Assembly (NCBI GenBank): GCA_050301235.1 | Contig: JBNKZD010000106.1 | Location: forward strand, 37,428-101,427 | Length of the DNA: 64,000 nt | Direction: 5' to 3' | Source: JAFGIN01 sp050301235 | Lineage (GTDB): Bacteria > Fibrobacterota > Chitinivibrionia > Chitinivibrionales > Chitinispirillaceae | Part shown: piece after piece, positions 53,945-62,504 of the stretch | How positions within the stretch are numbered: the stretch's first letter is position 1 | Layout of the letters: each line of letters starts with the position of its first letter | Program-made: the position numbers and the translations under genes | Notes under the pieces: model-generated | Databases searched by the model: none | What the model was told of the DNA's origin: nothing | What the model saw: only the letters and a program-made list of their open reading frames with translations

Positions 53945-54580
53945 ATGGCGTTTACATTTTTTTTCCGCGATAGTCACACACTAGAACTTGCTATTCGCAC
54001 AATTGCACCTGAAGTATCCGGCAGAAGCAAAATCCGGATATGGGATGCCGGTTGTGCAATGGGTCCTGAACCATATACTATTGCAATCCTTTTGGCAGAA
54101 CATTTTGGAAATTTTTCATTTAAAAACATTCGAATTGACGCATCTGATATCGACGAACAGGATGCGTTTGGCCCGATCATCCGGAATGGAAGCTACCCCT
54201 GGGACCAGTTACAACGGATACCTGAAGTCATCTTCAAACGTTACTTTATACCTTCTCAGGAAATCGGTACGTTCCGCGTAACAGACCACATCCGTGAAAA
54301 GGTGCGATTTCAGAAACATAATCTTCTTTCGATGCAGCCATTTGGTGATGGATACACGATGATTATCTGTAAAAACGTACTCCTTCACTTCACGCAACAA
54401 GAGAGGATCGAAGTCCTGAAAATGTATCATAGCTCACTGATGCCTGGAGGGTTTCTGATTCTTGAAAGAACGCAACCTCTTCCACCGGAAGTGTGCCACC
54501 TTTTTACACAGCTCTCGACCGGAGCTCAATTTTTCAAAGCAATCAATTGCGATCATAATTCATCACACATTGGAGGGTAA
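53945..54580 (+). CDS. CheR-like methyltransferase lacking the N-terminal domain
   Basis: 211 residues. It begins directly at the FFFRD motif (5-9), so the N-terminal helical domain of CheR (about 70 residues, receptor-substrate contact) is absent. The SAM-binding motif is DAGCAMGPEPYT (34-45), with GPEPY in place of GEEPY. Later motif ICKNVLLHF (141-149) is near canonical, but the usual GHSE is ERTQ. It is probably a divergent or non-catalytic methyltransferase; a full CheR is encoded at 58.4 kb. Confidence 0.75.
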   Translation: MAFTFFFRDSHTLELAIRTIAPEVSGRSKIRIWDAGCAMGPEPYTIAILLAEHFGNFSFKNIRIDASDIDEQDAFGPIIRNGSYPWDQLQRIPEVIFKRYFIPSQEIGTFRVTDHIREKVRFQKHNLLSMQPFGDGYTMIICKNVLLHFTQQERIEVLKMYHSSLMPGGFLILERTQPLPPEVCHLFTQLSTGAQFFKAINCDHNSSHIGG

Positions 54581-54912
54581 AATGAATACATCCTATATAC
54601 CTACAGGGTAATTGTATAGTACAATTAATCCCTGCCGCAGGAAACAATATTTGATACCGTAATAGATGAACTATTTGTCATTCGTGTTGCAGGGAATGTA
54701 GTGACGGCGATAAAATCGGATCCCTGAAATATGGAGTTGTTCATTTGCAAACGCCATTACTGCTGGTACTTGGACATACCAAATGCGGAGCGGTGACCGC
54801 TGCGGTAAATTTTGACATAAACAGAATCATGATTTCTTGAAAGATAAAACAGAAAGATATTACTTAGTCGAAAACAAATTTATTTATCACACAAAAAAAA
54901 GGATGTGTAATC
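54581..54912. other. 332-bp spacer before the chemoreceptor gene
   Basis: Contains the carbonic anhydrase remnant at 54629-54840 and the ribosome-binding site AAGGA for the chemoreceptor. No intact gene or convincing promoter was identified in the rest. Confidence 0.5.
54629..54840 (+). pseudogene. Beta-carbonic anhydrase fragment with frameshift
   Basis: Frame 1 reads SLPQETIFDTVIDELF then VIRVAGNVVTAIKSDP and a stop. Shifted by one base it continues GSLKYGVVHLQTPLLLVLG then HTKCGAVTAAVNFD and ends at TGA 54840. Together these match the beta-CA segment S-R-V-P-P-E...F-V-x-R-V-A-G-N...G-S-L-E-Y...G-H-T-K-C-G-A. The second zinc-ligand pair (HTKC) is kept. The first Cys region, N-terminus and C-terminal third are missing, and a stop codon precedes it. 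It is a decayed fragment, not a functional enzyme. Confidence 0.85.
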
Positions 54913-57900
54913 ATGTTGAATGAACTAAAAATAGGACCCAAACTTATTGGCGGTTTTTTAATTGTTGCATTGATTGCTGCGGTTATTGGAATAATTGGAA
55001 CGGTTAATATTAAAAAAATTAGCAACAGAGACACTTTATTGTATGAAAAGGCAGCGGAACCTTTGAAGGCACTGATAGGTATTGCTATGGAATATCAAAC
55101 AATTAGATTATCACTATGGGAAGCACTCAATTCTCAGAACGTTGCAACTCATGAAGAAAAACTTAAGGAACTGGAGGAACATAGAAAGCTGATATCCGAA
55201 GCAGTCGATGAATTTGAAAAAAACATTATTGATGAAAAAATTAGAAAGGGATTTGAGGGATTTCGCGAAGCCAATAAAGTTTTTGATAAAGATATTGATA
55301 AAGTGATTGTACTAGTTAAGGGAGATAAAGACAAGGAAGCAATTGAACTATTAATGGGTGATTTCGATGTACACGCAATGGATGGAGAAAAACGAATAGA
55401 TAACCTGGAATCTGTCGTTTCAATTTTCGCAAAAAACATAGCTGACAATAATGCAAAAACCGCCAGTCAAGCATCTATATTGATGATCGTTTCTTTGGTT
55501 TTCGGAGTTTTACTGGCATTTGCCCTTGGTATCATTATAACATTATCAATCACCCGTCCTGTAAATACAGTTGTTCAAGCCGCTAGAAAAATTGCAGATG
55601 AAGATCTGGCAAATCTTACGGATGTTTTAAATGCTGCTTCATCCGGAGATTTTTCCAGATTACCGGAGATAAAAACACAGGAATTGACTATTAAATCAAA
55701 AGATGAAGTTGGTATTCTTGCAAATACATTTAACCAGATGATCGCAAAATTCAAAGTGTCAGGGGAAGCGGTTGAACAGTTTATCAATTCAGTTAAAGCC
55801 CTGACTGTCGATGCAAACATGCTCTCCAAAGCTGCAGTAGATGGAAAACTGGACACACGCGCAGATGTATTCAAACACAATGGCGATTTCCGTAAAATTG
55901 TACAAGGTGTTAACGATACGCTCGATGCAGTTATCGGACCTCTCAATGTTGCAGCAGAATATGTTGACCGTATCAGTAAAGGCGACATTCCTCAACGAAT
56001 TACCGATACATACCATGGTGATTTTAACGAAATTAAGAACAATCTCAACCAGTGTATAGAAGCAATCGAAAATCAGGCTGATGCAGCGCAGCGGATCGGA
56101 AATGGGGACTTATCAGTGAAGATCAACATCAGGTCCGAGCATGATGTTCTCTCTAAAGGACTGAATGATGTAGTTTCCACACTGCAACTCCTGATAAACG
56201 AAATGAACCGCATGAGCACGGAGCATGACAAAGGGGACATTGATGTCAAGATCGACACATCAAAATTCAAGGGTGAATACTGCAAGATGGCAGAAGGTGT
56301 CAATACTATGGTCTTTGGTCACATTTCCGTTAAGAAAAAGGCAATGGCCTGTATCAAGGAGTTTGGCGAAGGCAATTTTAATGCCGAACTTGAGCAATTC
56401 CCTGGCAAGAAAAAGTTTATCAACGATACAATCGAACTGGTACGTAGCAACATTAAGACCTTTATTGCCGATATGAACCACATGAGTACCGAGCACGACA
56501 AAGGTGACATTGATGTCAAAATCGATGAGTCAAGATTTATGGGCGATTTTGCCAAAATGGCTGCTGGTGTCAATAACATGGTATTCGGTCATATTGCAGT
56601 GAAAAAGATGGCCATGGAATGTTTTTCGGAATTTGGAAAGGGTAACCTGAACGCCCAGATCCAGACATTACCCGGAAAAAAGAAGTTCATTAACGAAACA
56701 ATCGATCAGGTACGCAGCAATATCCAGGCACTCTCCACAGATATCAGCGCACTCGTACAAGCTTCAGTTGATGGCAAGCTCGATACTCGTGCAGATGCAA
56801 CAAAGCATCAAGGCGACTTTCGCAAAATAATGGAAGGCATTAACTCCACTCTTGATGCTATCCTGCATCCAATTGGCGAAGGAAACCGGATTCTTAGACT
56901 AATACGAGGGGGTAACCTTAGAGAAAAGGTCACCATTGATTGTAAGGGCGATCATCAGCTGATGAAAGACGCAGTTAACGGAGTTCATTCCTGGTTAAGT
57001 GAACTGATCACGTATGTAACAGAAATCGCCAATGGTGATCTGGAAAATGCAACTATGAATAAAGCATCAGCAGACGATCAGATTCACGAGTGGTTAATGC
57101 TCATGAAATCTAATATAAATGCATTAGCTGTTGATGCCACTATGCTATCAAAAGCTGCTGTTGAGGGTAAACTTGCAACACGTGCCGATGCAGAAAAACA
57201 TAATGGCGATTTTCGCAAGATCGTTGAAGGTGTCAATGATACTCTCGATGCTGTCATTACCCCGATTAACGAGGCGCAATCAGTCCTTGAGAAAGTCGCC
57301 GCACGGGACCTTACTGTCCGTGTAAATGGCGAATATAAAGGTGACATGGCAAGGATAAAGACTGCCATAAATTCAGCAGTAGATAATCTTGACAAAGCCC
57401 TTCAGCAGGTTACCGAAGCGACTGAACAGGTTACATCTGCAGGTGGTCAAATATCGTCAGGAAGCCAGAGCCTTGCACAGGGTGCCAACGAACAAGCAAG
57501 CTCACTTGAAGAGGTTTCGTCAAGCCTCGAAGAGATGGCATCAATGACAAAACAGAATGCAGATAACGCCAACCAGGCAAAGGGACTTGCAGCTGAATCC
57601 GATACCTACGCGAAATCCGGTAGTGATGCTATGGGTAGGATGTCAAGTGCGATCAACCGGATCAAGGAATCTTCAGATCAGACTGCAAAAATTGTCAAAA
57701 CCATCGATGAAATTGCCATGCAGACTAACTTGTTAGCACTTAATGCGGCAGTTGAAGCTGCTCGTGCTGGAGAAGCCGGACGTGGTTTTGCAGTTGTTGC
57801 TGAAGAAGTAAGGAACCTTGCGCAACGCAGTGCCCAGGCGGCCAAAAATACTGCAGACATGATAACTGAATCTGTCAGGAACGCTGATGATGGTGTAAAA

Positions 57901-58335
57901 ATCGCCACTGAAGTGTCACAATCCTTTGAGACTATTGCTAATAGTGCAAAGAAAGTAAATGACCTGATTGCAGAGATCGCTGCCGCTTCTCAGGAACAAT
58001 CCTCCGGAATAGAGCAAATCAATACTGCAGTTGCCCAGATGGACAAAGTAACACAGCAGAATGCTGCAAATTCCGAAGAATCTGCCAGTGCAGCAGAAGA
58101 GCTGAGCAGCCAGGCGGAAGAGTTGAAAAATATGATATCACAATTTGCTCTCTCGCAAAGCATGATGAGCGTTTCAGCTCCAAGAAAAATGGCTGCAGCA
58201 CATACTGTTGTACACGCACCTGAAAAAGAAAAAAGTAATTACAAAGCTATAGGTAAAAAACCAACCGGAAAAACGACATCAATCAAGCCGGAAGATATAA
58301 TTCCACTTGATGATGAAGCGCTAAAGGAGTTTTAA
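54913..58335 (+). CDS. Methyl-accepting chemotaxis protein with extended repeat/HAMP region
   Basis: 1140 residues. TM1 about 12-32, a four-helix-bundle-type extracytoplasmic domain (about 33-185), TM2 about 190-212 (MIVSLVFGVLLAFALGIIIT), HAMP, then roughly 550 residues of repeats instead of a single HAMP. The signalling tip is canonical (EIAMQTNLLALNAAVEAARA, then GEAGRGFAVVAEEVRNLA). A 120-residue C-terminal tail ends in LDDEALKEF, with no NWETF tether. It likely senses a small periplasmic ligand or membrane cue and passes it through stacked HAMP-like modules to CheA. Confidence 0.95.
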   Translation: MLNELKIGPKLIGGFLIVALIAAVIGIIGTVNIKKISNRDTLLYEKAAEPLKALIGIAMEYQTIRLSLWEALNSQNVATHEEKLKELEEHRKLISEAVDEFEKNIIDEKIRKGFEGFREANKVFDKDIDKVIVLVKGDKDKEAIELLMGDFDVHAMDGEKRIDNLESVVSIFAKNIADNNAKTASQASILMIVSLVFGVLLAFALGIIITLSITRPVNTVVQAARKIADEDLANLTDVLNAASSGDFSRLPEIKTQELTIKSKDEVGILANTFNQMIAKFKVSGEAVEQFINSVKALTVDANMLSKAAVDGKLDTRADVFKHNGDFRKIVQGVNDTLDAVIGPLNVAAEYVDRISKGDIPQRITDTYHGDFNEIKNNLNQCIEAIENQADAAQRIGNGDLSVKINIRSEHDVLSKGLNDVVSTLQLLINEMNRMSTEHDKGDIDVKIDTSKFKGEYCKMAEGVNTMVFGHISVKKKAMACIKEFGEGNFNAELEQFPGKKKFINDTIELVRSNIKTFIADMNHMSTEHDKGDIDVKIDESRFMGDFAKMAAGVNNMVFGHIAVKKMAMECFSEFGKGNLNAQIQTLPGKKKFINETIDQVRSNIQALSTDISALVQASVDGKLDTRADATKHQGDFRKIMEGINSTLDAILHPIGEGNRILRLIRGGNLREKVTIDCKGDHQLMKDAVNGVHSWLSELITYVTEIANGDLENATMNKASADDQIHEWLMLMKSNINALAVDATMLSKAAVEGKLATRADAEKHNGDFRKIVEGVNDTLDAVITPINEAQSVLEKVAARDLTVRVNGEYKGDMARIKTAINSAVDNLDKALQQVTEATEQVTSAGGQISSGSQSLAQGANEQASSLEEVSSSLEEMASMTKQNADNANQAKGLAAESDTYAKSGSDAMGRMSSAINRIKESSDQTAKIVKTIDEIAMQTNLLALNAAVEAARAGEAGRGFAVVAEEVRNLAQRSAQAAKNTADMITESVRNADDGVKIATEVSQSFETIANSAKKVNDLIAEIAAASQEQSSGIEQINTAVAQMDKVTQQNAANSEESASAAEELSSQAEELKNMISQFALSQSMMSVSAPRKMAAAHTVVHAPEKEKSNYKAIGKKPTGKTTSIKPEDIIPLDDEALKEF
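55798..57270 (+). repeat. Internal repeats within the chemoreceptor gene
   Basis: A 50-residue unit (LSKAAVDGKLDTRAD, then HNGDFRKIVQGVNDTLDAV) occurs three times at about 55798, 56731 and 57121. Two tandem 270-bp units (56203-56472 and 56473-56742) each encode MSTEHDKGDIDVKID, FGHI-VKK and LPGKKKFIN-type segments, with high similarity also at the DNA level. The arrangement implies recent duplication of HAMP-like modules. Confidence 0.85.
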
Positions 58336-58349
58336 TTGTAGCTGAATAA

Positions 58350-58384
58350 GCTGCCGGAGTTTCCTCCGGCAGCAATCTTTTTTT
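58350..58384 (+). terminator. Rho-independent terminator after the chemoreceptor gene
   Basis: GCTGCCGGAG (58350-58359), loop TTTC, CTCCGGCAGC (58364-58373), then AATC and a run of seven T (58378-58384). It is a perfect 10-bp GC-rich stem. It ends the cheA-to-receptor transcript, so cheR and following genes need another promoter or read-through. Confidence 0.93.
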
Positions 58385-58446
58385 AAATTCATAAATTTTA
58401 ATACAGAGAGCAAAGTATTTCTGAACTATAAAATGAAGTATGATGT

Positions 58447-59241
58447 ATGAAAAACAGCACATTTAAACAATTCTGCTCGATGATATATGAGCGGTCTGGT
58501 ATCAACCTTGGAGACAAGAAGGAAGCTCTTGTCGCAGCGAGAGTCGGAAAACGCACGCGACAGCTGGGGTTGGAAAATGTGGATGATTATCTAGCATATG
58601 TTAACAATGATACATCCGGTGATGAATTAATTCACCTGCTTGATGCCATTTCAACCAATGTCACCTATTTTTTCAGAGAGATGGAACATTTCAATCTCAT
58701 CTCCCGCTGCTTTATTGACTGGTACAGCAATGGCAAGAGATCTTTCAGATTCTGGTCTGCAGGGTGTTCATCAGGAGAGGAACCCTATTCAATTGCAATG
58801 ACCCTCCTCGATATACTTGCAGATAAACCGATGCCGGACATTAAAATTCTGGCAACAGATTTATCGACAAAGGTATTATCAGTTGCTGCCAATGGGATCT
58901 ATGACCCTAAAAAAGTAGAAGATCTCTCAGCTGATCACCTCATGAGATATTTCGAAAAGCACGATTCTGAGTACAGAGTAAACGACACAGTACGTTCAAT
59001 GATTACATTTTGCAGACTTAATCTCTCTATCAGACCATTTCCCATGAGTGGCCCGATGGATATGATTTTATGTAGAAACGTGATGATCTATTTCGACCAG
59101 TCGTTTCGACGCCAATTAGTCAACGAATATCACCGATTGTTAAAAACAGGAGGTTATTTAATGGTCGGCCATTCTGAAAGCCTTACTGGAATGACAACTG
59201 GATATAAAACAGTGGCACCATCGATATATATGAAGATATGA
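58447..59241 (+). CDS. cheR: Chemotaxis protein methyltransferase CheR
   Basis: 264-residue full-length CheR. N-terminal helical domain (1-70), NVTYFFRE (71-78), SAM-binding AGCSSGEEPYS (105-115), CRNVMIYFD and the closing VGHSES motif. It methylates receptor glutamates. No good Shine-Dalgarno is seen before the ATG at 58447. A TATGAT lies within a few bases upstream, so a leaderless start is possible but unproven. Confidence 0.95.
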   Translation: MKNSTFKQFCSMIYERSGINLGDKKEALVAARVGKRTRQLGLENVDDYLAYVNNDTSGDELIHLLDAISTNVTYFFREMEHFNLISRCFIDWYSNGKRSFRFWSAGCSSGEEPYSIAMTLLDILADKPMPDIKILATDLSTKVLSVAANGIYDPKKVEDLSADHLMRYFEKHDSEYRVNDTVRSMITFCRLNLSIRPFPMSGPMDMILCRNVMIYFDQSFRRQLVNEYHRLLKTGGYLMVGHSESLTGMTTGYKTVAPSIYMKI

Positions 59242-59277
59242 TTAGATATAGAAACAAGATATCGCACAGGAGCATGT

Positions 59278-59682
59278 ATGAGAATTTTAATAGTTGATGA
59301 TGATGTTACCAGTGGATTGGTAATGCAGAAAATGCTGTCACGCTATGGTGAAACGACTATTGCATCCGATGGTAAACAAGCTTTAAATGCTTTCAAGGAG
59401 CACATACTCAAACAAGAACCGTTTGATCTTATGTTTCTGGACATCATGCTGCCGGAAATGGATGGTCAGGAGGTATTGAAAAACATCAGAGACATTGAAT
59501 TGCAGAACGCGATTTTTGGATCTGATGGTATAAAGATAATCATGACCAGCGCTCTTGATGATAATAAAAATATCATGACGGCTTTCAGGTCACAATGTGA
59601 AGGTTACATTGTCAAACCGATCTCATTAACTAAAATAAAGACTCAGATGCAGACACTTGGATTTACAGAGAAAACAACCTGA
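59278..59682 (+). CDS. Single-domain response regulator (CheY-like)
   Basis: 134-residue receiver: D7-D9 cluster (VDDD), phospho-acceptor D55 in LMFLDIMLPEMDG, T90 in IMTSA, K113 in YIVKP. All catalytic residues are present. AGGAG is 5 nt upstream. No output domain. It may be a second CheY or a phosphate sink. Confidence 0.92.
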   Translation: MRILIVDDDVTSGLVMQKMLSRYGETTIASDGKQALNAFKEHILKQEPFDLMFLDIMLPEMDGQEVLKNIRDIELQNAIFGSDGIKIIMTSALDDNKNIMTAFRSQCEGYIVKPISLTKIKTQMQTLGFTEKTT

Positions 59683-59703
59683 GAAGAAATGAGTTACTGA
59701 TAC

Positions 59704-60204
59704 ATGCACAACAGTGAGACCGCGCCAGTCAGACACACTATCGGAATTTCAGACATGAAATTCAGTAATAATCCAGGTGATATACTCGTTACACACGCGC
59801 TTGGTTCATGTGTTGGTATTGCTATTTATGATCCGGTACACGTGGTTGGCGGAATGCTTCACTACATGTTACCAATGTCCTCTATCGATAAGGAAAAAGC
59901 GGAGAAAAATCCATTGATGTTTGGCGACACCGGAATCCCCTTACTTTTTCAGGAGATTTATAGATTTGGTTCACAAAAAGCTGATTTACGTATTGTAATG
60001 GCTGGTGGTGCAAACATCTTTAAGAATACGGAATTCTTTGATATTGGAAACCGCAATATCACTATTGCACGCAAACTTTTCTGGAAAAATAATGTTCTGA
60101 TCGCAGCCGAAAATATTGGCGGGAACATTCCCAGAACAATGTATCTTGAAATCGGGAGCGGTAAAGCGTGGTTCACCAGCAATAACGAATCTTATGAACT
60201 CTAA
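59704..60204 (+). CDS. cheD: Chemoreceptor glutamine deamidase CheD
   Basis: 166 residues. Catalytic T30, C36 and H53 are present with the same spacing as in T. maritima CheD (T21, C27, H44), in LVTHALGSCVGIAIYD and GGMLHYMLP. It deamidates receptor glutamines to create methylation sites. Neither CheC nor CheB is encoded nearby. It is 21 bp after the receiver gene. Confidence 0.95.
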   Translation: MHNSETAPVRHTIGISDMKFSNNPGDILVTHALGSCVGIAIYDPVHVVGGMLHYMLPMSSIDKEKAEKNPLMFGDTGIPLLFQEIYRFGSQKADLRIVMAGGANIFKNTEFFDIGNRNITIARKLFWKNNVLIAAENIGGNIPRTMYLEIGSGKAWFTSNNESYEL

Positions 60205-60224
60205 TTTTATCTATCGAGGTTACC

Positions 60225-60605
60225 ATGAGTTTTTCTATACTGATTGTCGATGATTCCGAAATTATCCGAGATGTACTTGAACGGACCCTGCATATGATAA
60301 AAATATCATTCAGTAATATTTTCAAAGTACCAAACGGTGCTGCTGCTCTTGAACTGCTAAAAGATCAATGGGTTGACATAGTATTCACTGATATTCATAT
60401 GCCTGTCATGGGTGGTATCGAGTTAATCGAAACCATGCATTCGTCACCGGAATATAAAGACATCCCGGTTGTTGTTATTTCAACAGAGGGCAGTACAACA
60501 CGTATTGAACAGCTAAAATCTCTCGATATCAAAGGTTACCTGAGAAAACCATTTACACCAGAAAGTATCAGGGATATCCTGAATACCACATTAGGTACAA
60601 TATGA
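60225..60605 (+). CDS. cheY: Chemotaxis response regulator CheY
   Basis: 126-residue receiver: D9/D10 (IVDDSE), phospho-acceptor D56 in IVFTDIHMPVMGG, S86 in VVISTEG, K108 in YLRKPF. Expected to carry the CheA phosphate to the motor or other output. GAGG is 5 nt before ATG. Last gene of the locus, 4 bp from the convergent acyltransferase gene. Confidence 0.93.
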   Translation: MSFSILIVDDSEIIRDVLERTLHMIKISFSNIFKVPNGAAALELLKDQWVDIVFTDIHMPVMGGIELIETMHSSPEYKDIPVVVISTEGSTTRIEQLKSLDIKGYLRKPFTPESIRDILNTTLGTI

Positions 60606-60609
60606 TAAC

Positions 60610-61536
60610 TCAATTAACTTCCGAATTACTGTTTCCCCAGAAATCATAAAAGTTATACCACTGAGCGGGATGTCTTCGCGCCGTCTCTTCAAGGATTTTT
60701 ACATACAATTCCAGAGCCTGCCTGATCCTGATCATCCTTGACCCCCGATCGCCATCACTGACCCGTATGGGTCCGAATGCAGAAAATGAATACTTTGAGA
60801 ATCCTTCTTTTAACGCAAAAAATGGCAGTATCGATGCTCCGCTTATTGATGCTATCGCAAAAGCACCAACAGGAAATGATGCTTCACGGCCAAGAAAAGA
60901 GACCTTTTCGCAACGCATATTACCAAGTATTCTATCCCCATGCATACACACAATTTCACCCCGCCGTAGCGCGTTGACAACCTCAACCATAGTATCGGGA
61001 GAATCAGGACTGATATAGATTATTCCGACATTCCGGTTTTTCATCACCTGCTCGACGGTATTCTTGACTTTTTGAGATTCGGCATCATACATGAGAAAAT
61101 TCACCTTAACCGGTAATCGATCCTGCAGAAGATTCCCGGCAATCTCCCAGTTTCCTACATGTGCCCCCAGAAGAATCACCCCCTGCCCTTTTTGAGCTTC
61201 ATCTCTGATCAGCTCTTCATTTATTGACGAATACCTGAAATGACTTCGGTCGGAGTACAGAAAAAAGAATCGATCAATCATTGCCATCCCGAATGCATAA
61301 AAATGGCTGATGTAGTGGAGAAATGCTGTCTTTAATCCTAGATTACTTCTGAAAAGTTTAACAGCACTCTTCGCCTTCTTATCAACAAGAGCATATTGAA
61401 TCGCAGCGAACACAAGAATACTATATGCCGGCCACAATCCAAGATGGCTGATTATCCAGACAAAAAACCTGTTCCCTGCGCTGTTACCTTTTGCACGACC
61501 AGTCCAGTCGCTTTGCCCCGCTTTGTTTGTATCCAA
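60610..61536 (-). CDS. LpxL/HtrB-family lipid A acyltransferase
   Basis: 308 residues. Catalytic H-x4-E motif HVGNWE (126-131), conserved GDRILG substrate region and ARRHPAQWYNFYDFW end. One N-terminal hydrophobic segment (about 24-50) anchors it to the inner membrane. It adds a secondary acyl chain to lipid A, implying an LPS-containing outer membrane. The most upstream start is a TTG at 61536, 5 bp after the nuclease stop; no strong ribosome-binding site is seen, so the start is uncertain. Confidence 0.9.
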   Translation of the reverse strand: MDTNKAGQSDWTGRAKGNSAGNRFFVWIISHLGLWPAYSILVFAAIQYALVDKKAKSAVKLFRSNLGLKTAFLHYISHFYAFGMAMIDRFFFLYSDRSHFRYSSINEELIRDEAQKGQGVILLGAHVGNWEIAGNLLQDRLPVKVNFLMYDAESQKVKNTVEQVMKNRNVGIIYISPDSPDTMVEVVNALRRGEIVCMHGDRILGNMRCEKVSFLGREASFPVGAFAIASISGASILPFFALKEGFSKYSFSAFGPIRVSDGDRGSRMIRIRQALELYVKILEETARRHPAQWYNFYDFWGNSNSEVN

Positions 61537-61541
61537 TGCAG

Positions 61542-62450
61542 TTATAGACCCAGTTTTCTCCGTATTTGCCTCACCTGTTCTATTGTTAAACCGGTATACA
61601 AAACAATTTTTTCATCAGATTCACCATTTTTAATCATGATTTCCGTTGTTTTGAAAGCTTTCCGTTCCTCTCCTATCTGTTCGCCCTCTTCCCTGCCCTC
61701 TTCCCTGCCCTCTTCTCTGCCAGTCAGATAGGTCGACTCATACATACTTGCCTCATAGCGCAATTGATCGCAATATTTTTCGTATGCAGCTCGTTCCTTC
61801 TCATCCATTTTCAGAATATCAAGAGTCTCACAGGCTTCTTTTAAACCCCTTGCATTAAAATAATCCTCAATCTTTTCGTTCTTTAGAAAGTAAATCCACT
61901 CATCAAGGGTGTCTTTTGCAGTATCATTAAAATTATTTACATTAATCAGGTAGTACTCAGGATATATGTCGGCAATTTTCTGATGACTGTACAGCTTTTT
62001 CTGTGCATCATTAAGCTCCAGTATTGAATGTGAATGAACCCCGCGAAAAGTTGTCGTACCATGGTAAATATAGTCATCTTCAGTACCAAATTTGAAATAG
62101 AGAATATTTACAGAAATCACTTTCACCACGTTCGAGTATGCATTACTCTCCGCCATGTGCTCCACAATAACCTTGGACGTTCCAAAAAGGATCCTTTGTA
62201 AGTAATCTAATTCCCTGGAATACTGTATCTCTATTAATATTATACTGTTACCAGCATCTTTAACCTTTATATCCACCCGGTTGGATTTGGCATCAGCCTC
62301 ATCTTTATTACTTTCGCCATCAAGGATCTCGAGAATGGTAATATCGGTATGAAGCAATTCACTGAGAAAACCTTCCAGTACGCCAAAATTGGCCTTACTT
62401 CTTAAAAGCCGCTTTATTGCCCAGTCAAAACTTACCAGTTTTCTTCCCAT
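61542..62450 (-). CDS. Rpn/PDDEXK_2-family recombination-promoting nuclease (transposase-like)
   Basis: 302 residues from the ATG at 62450 (MGRKLVSFDWAIKRLLR), which has GGATGGA upstream; an ATG four codons earlier is possible. Motif order D-I-K-V-K then ILIEIQYS, the PD-(D/E)XK core of the family (SNRVDIKV, E-x-Q). It ends in GREEGREEGREEGE, a charged repeat typical of this family and encoded by a 12-bp tandem repeat. Members promote DNA recombination or are mobile; a role here is not evident. It lies between lpd and the acyltransferase gene. Confidence 0.85.
   Translation of the reverse strand: MGRKLVSFDWAIKRLLRSKANFGVLEGFLSELLHTDITILEILDGESNKDEADAKSNRVDIKVKDAGNSIILIEIQYSRELDYLQRILFGTSKVIVEHMAESNAYSNVVKVISVNILYFKFGTEDDYIYHGTTTFRGVHSHSILELNDAQKKLYSHQKIADIYPEYYLINVNNFNDTAKDTLDEWIYFLKNEKIEDYFNARGLKEACETLDILKMDEKERAAYEKYCDQLRYEASMYESTYLTGREEGREEGREEGEQIGEERKAFKTTEIMIKNGESDEKIVLYTGLTIEQVRQIRRKLGL
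61683..61718. repeat. 12-bp tandem repeat (3 copies)
   Basis: GCCCTCTTCCCT occurs twice exactly and once with one change (GCCCTCTTCTCT), encoding the REEG repeats of the nuclease. The in-frame 12-bp unit could expand or contract by slippage without breaking the frame. Confidence 0.85.
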
Positions 62451-62504
62451 AATCAGATCCATCCAAAATGTTTTAGCTTTAATATAGTAAAATGTAGCTA
62501 TACC

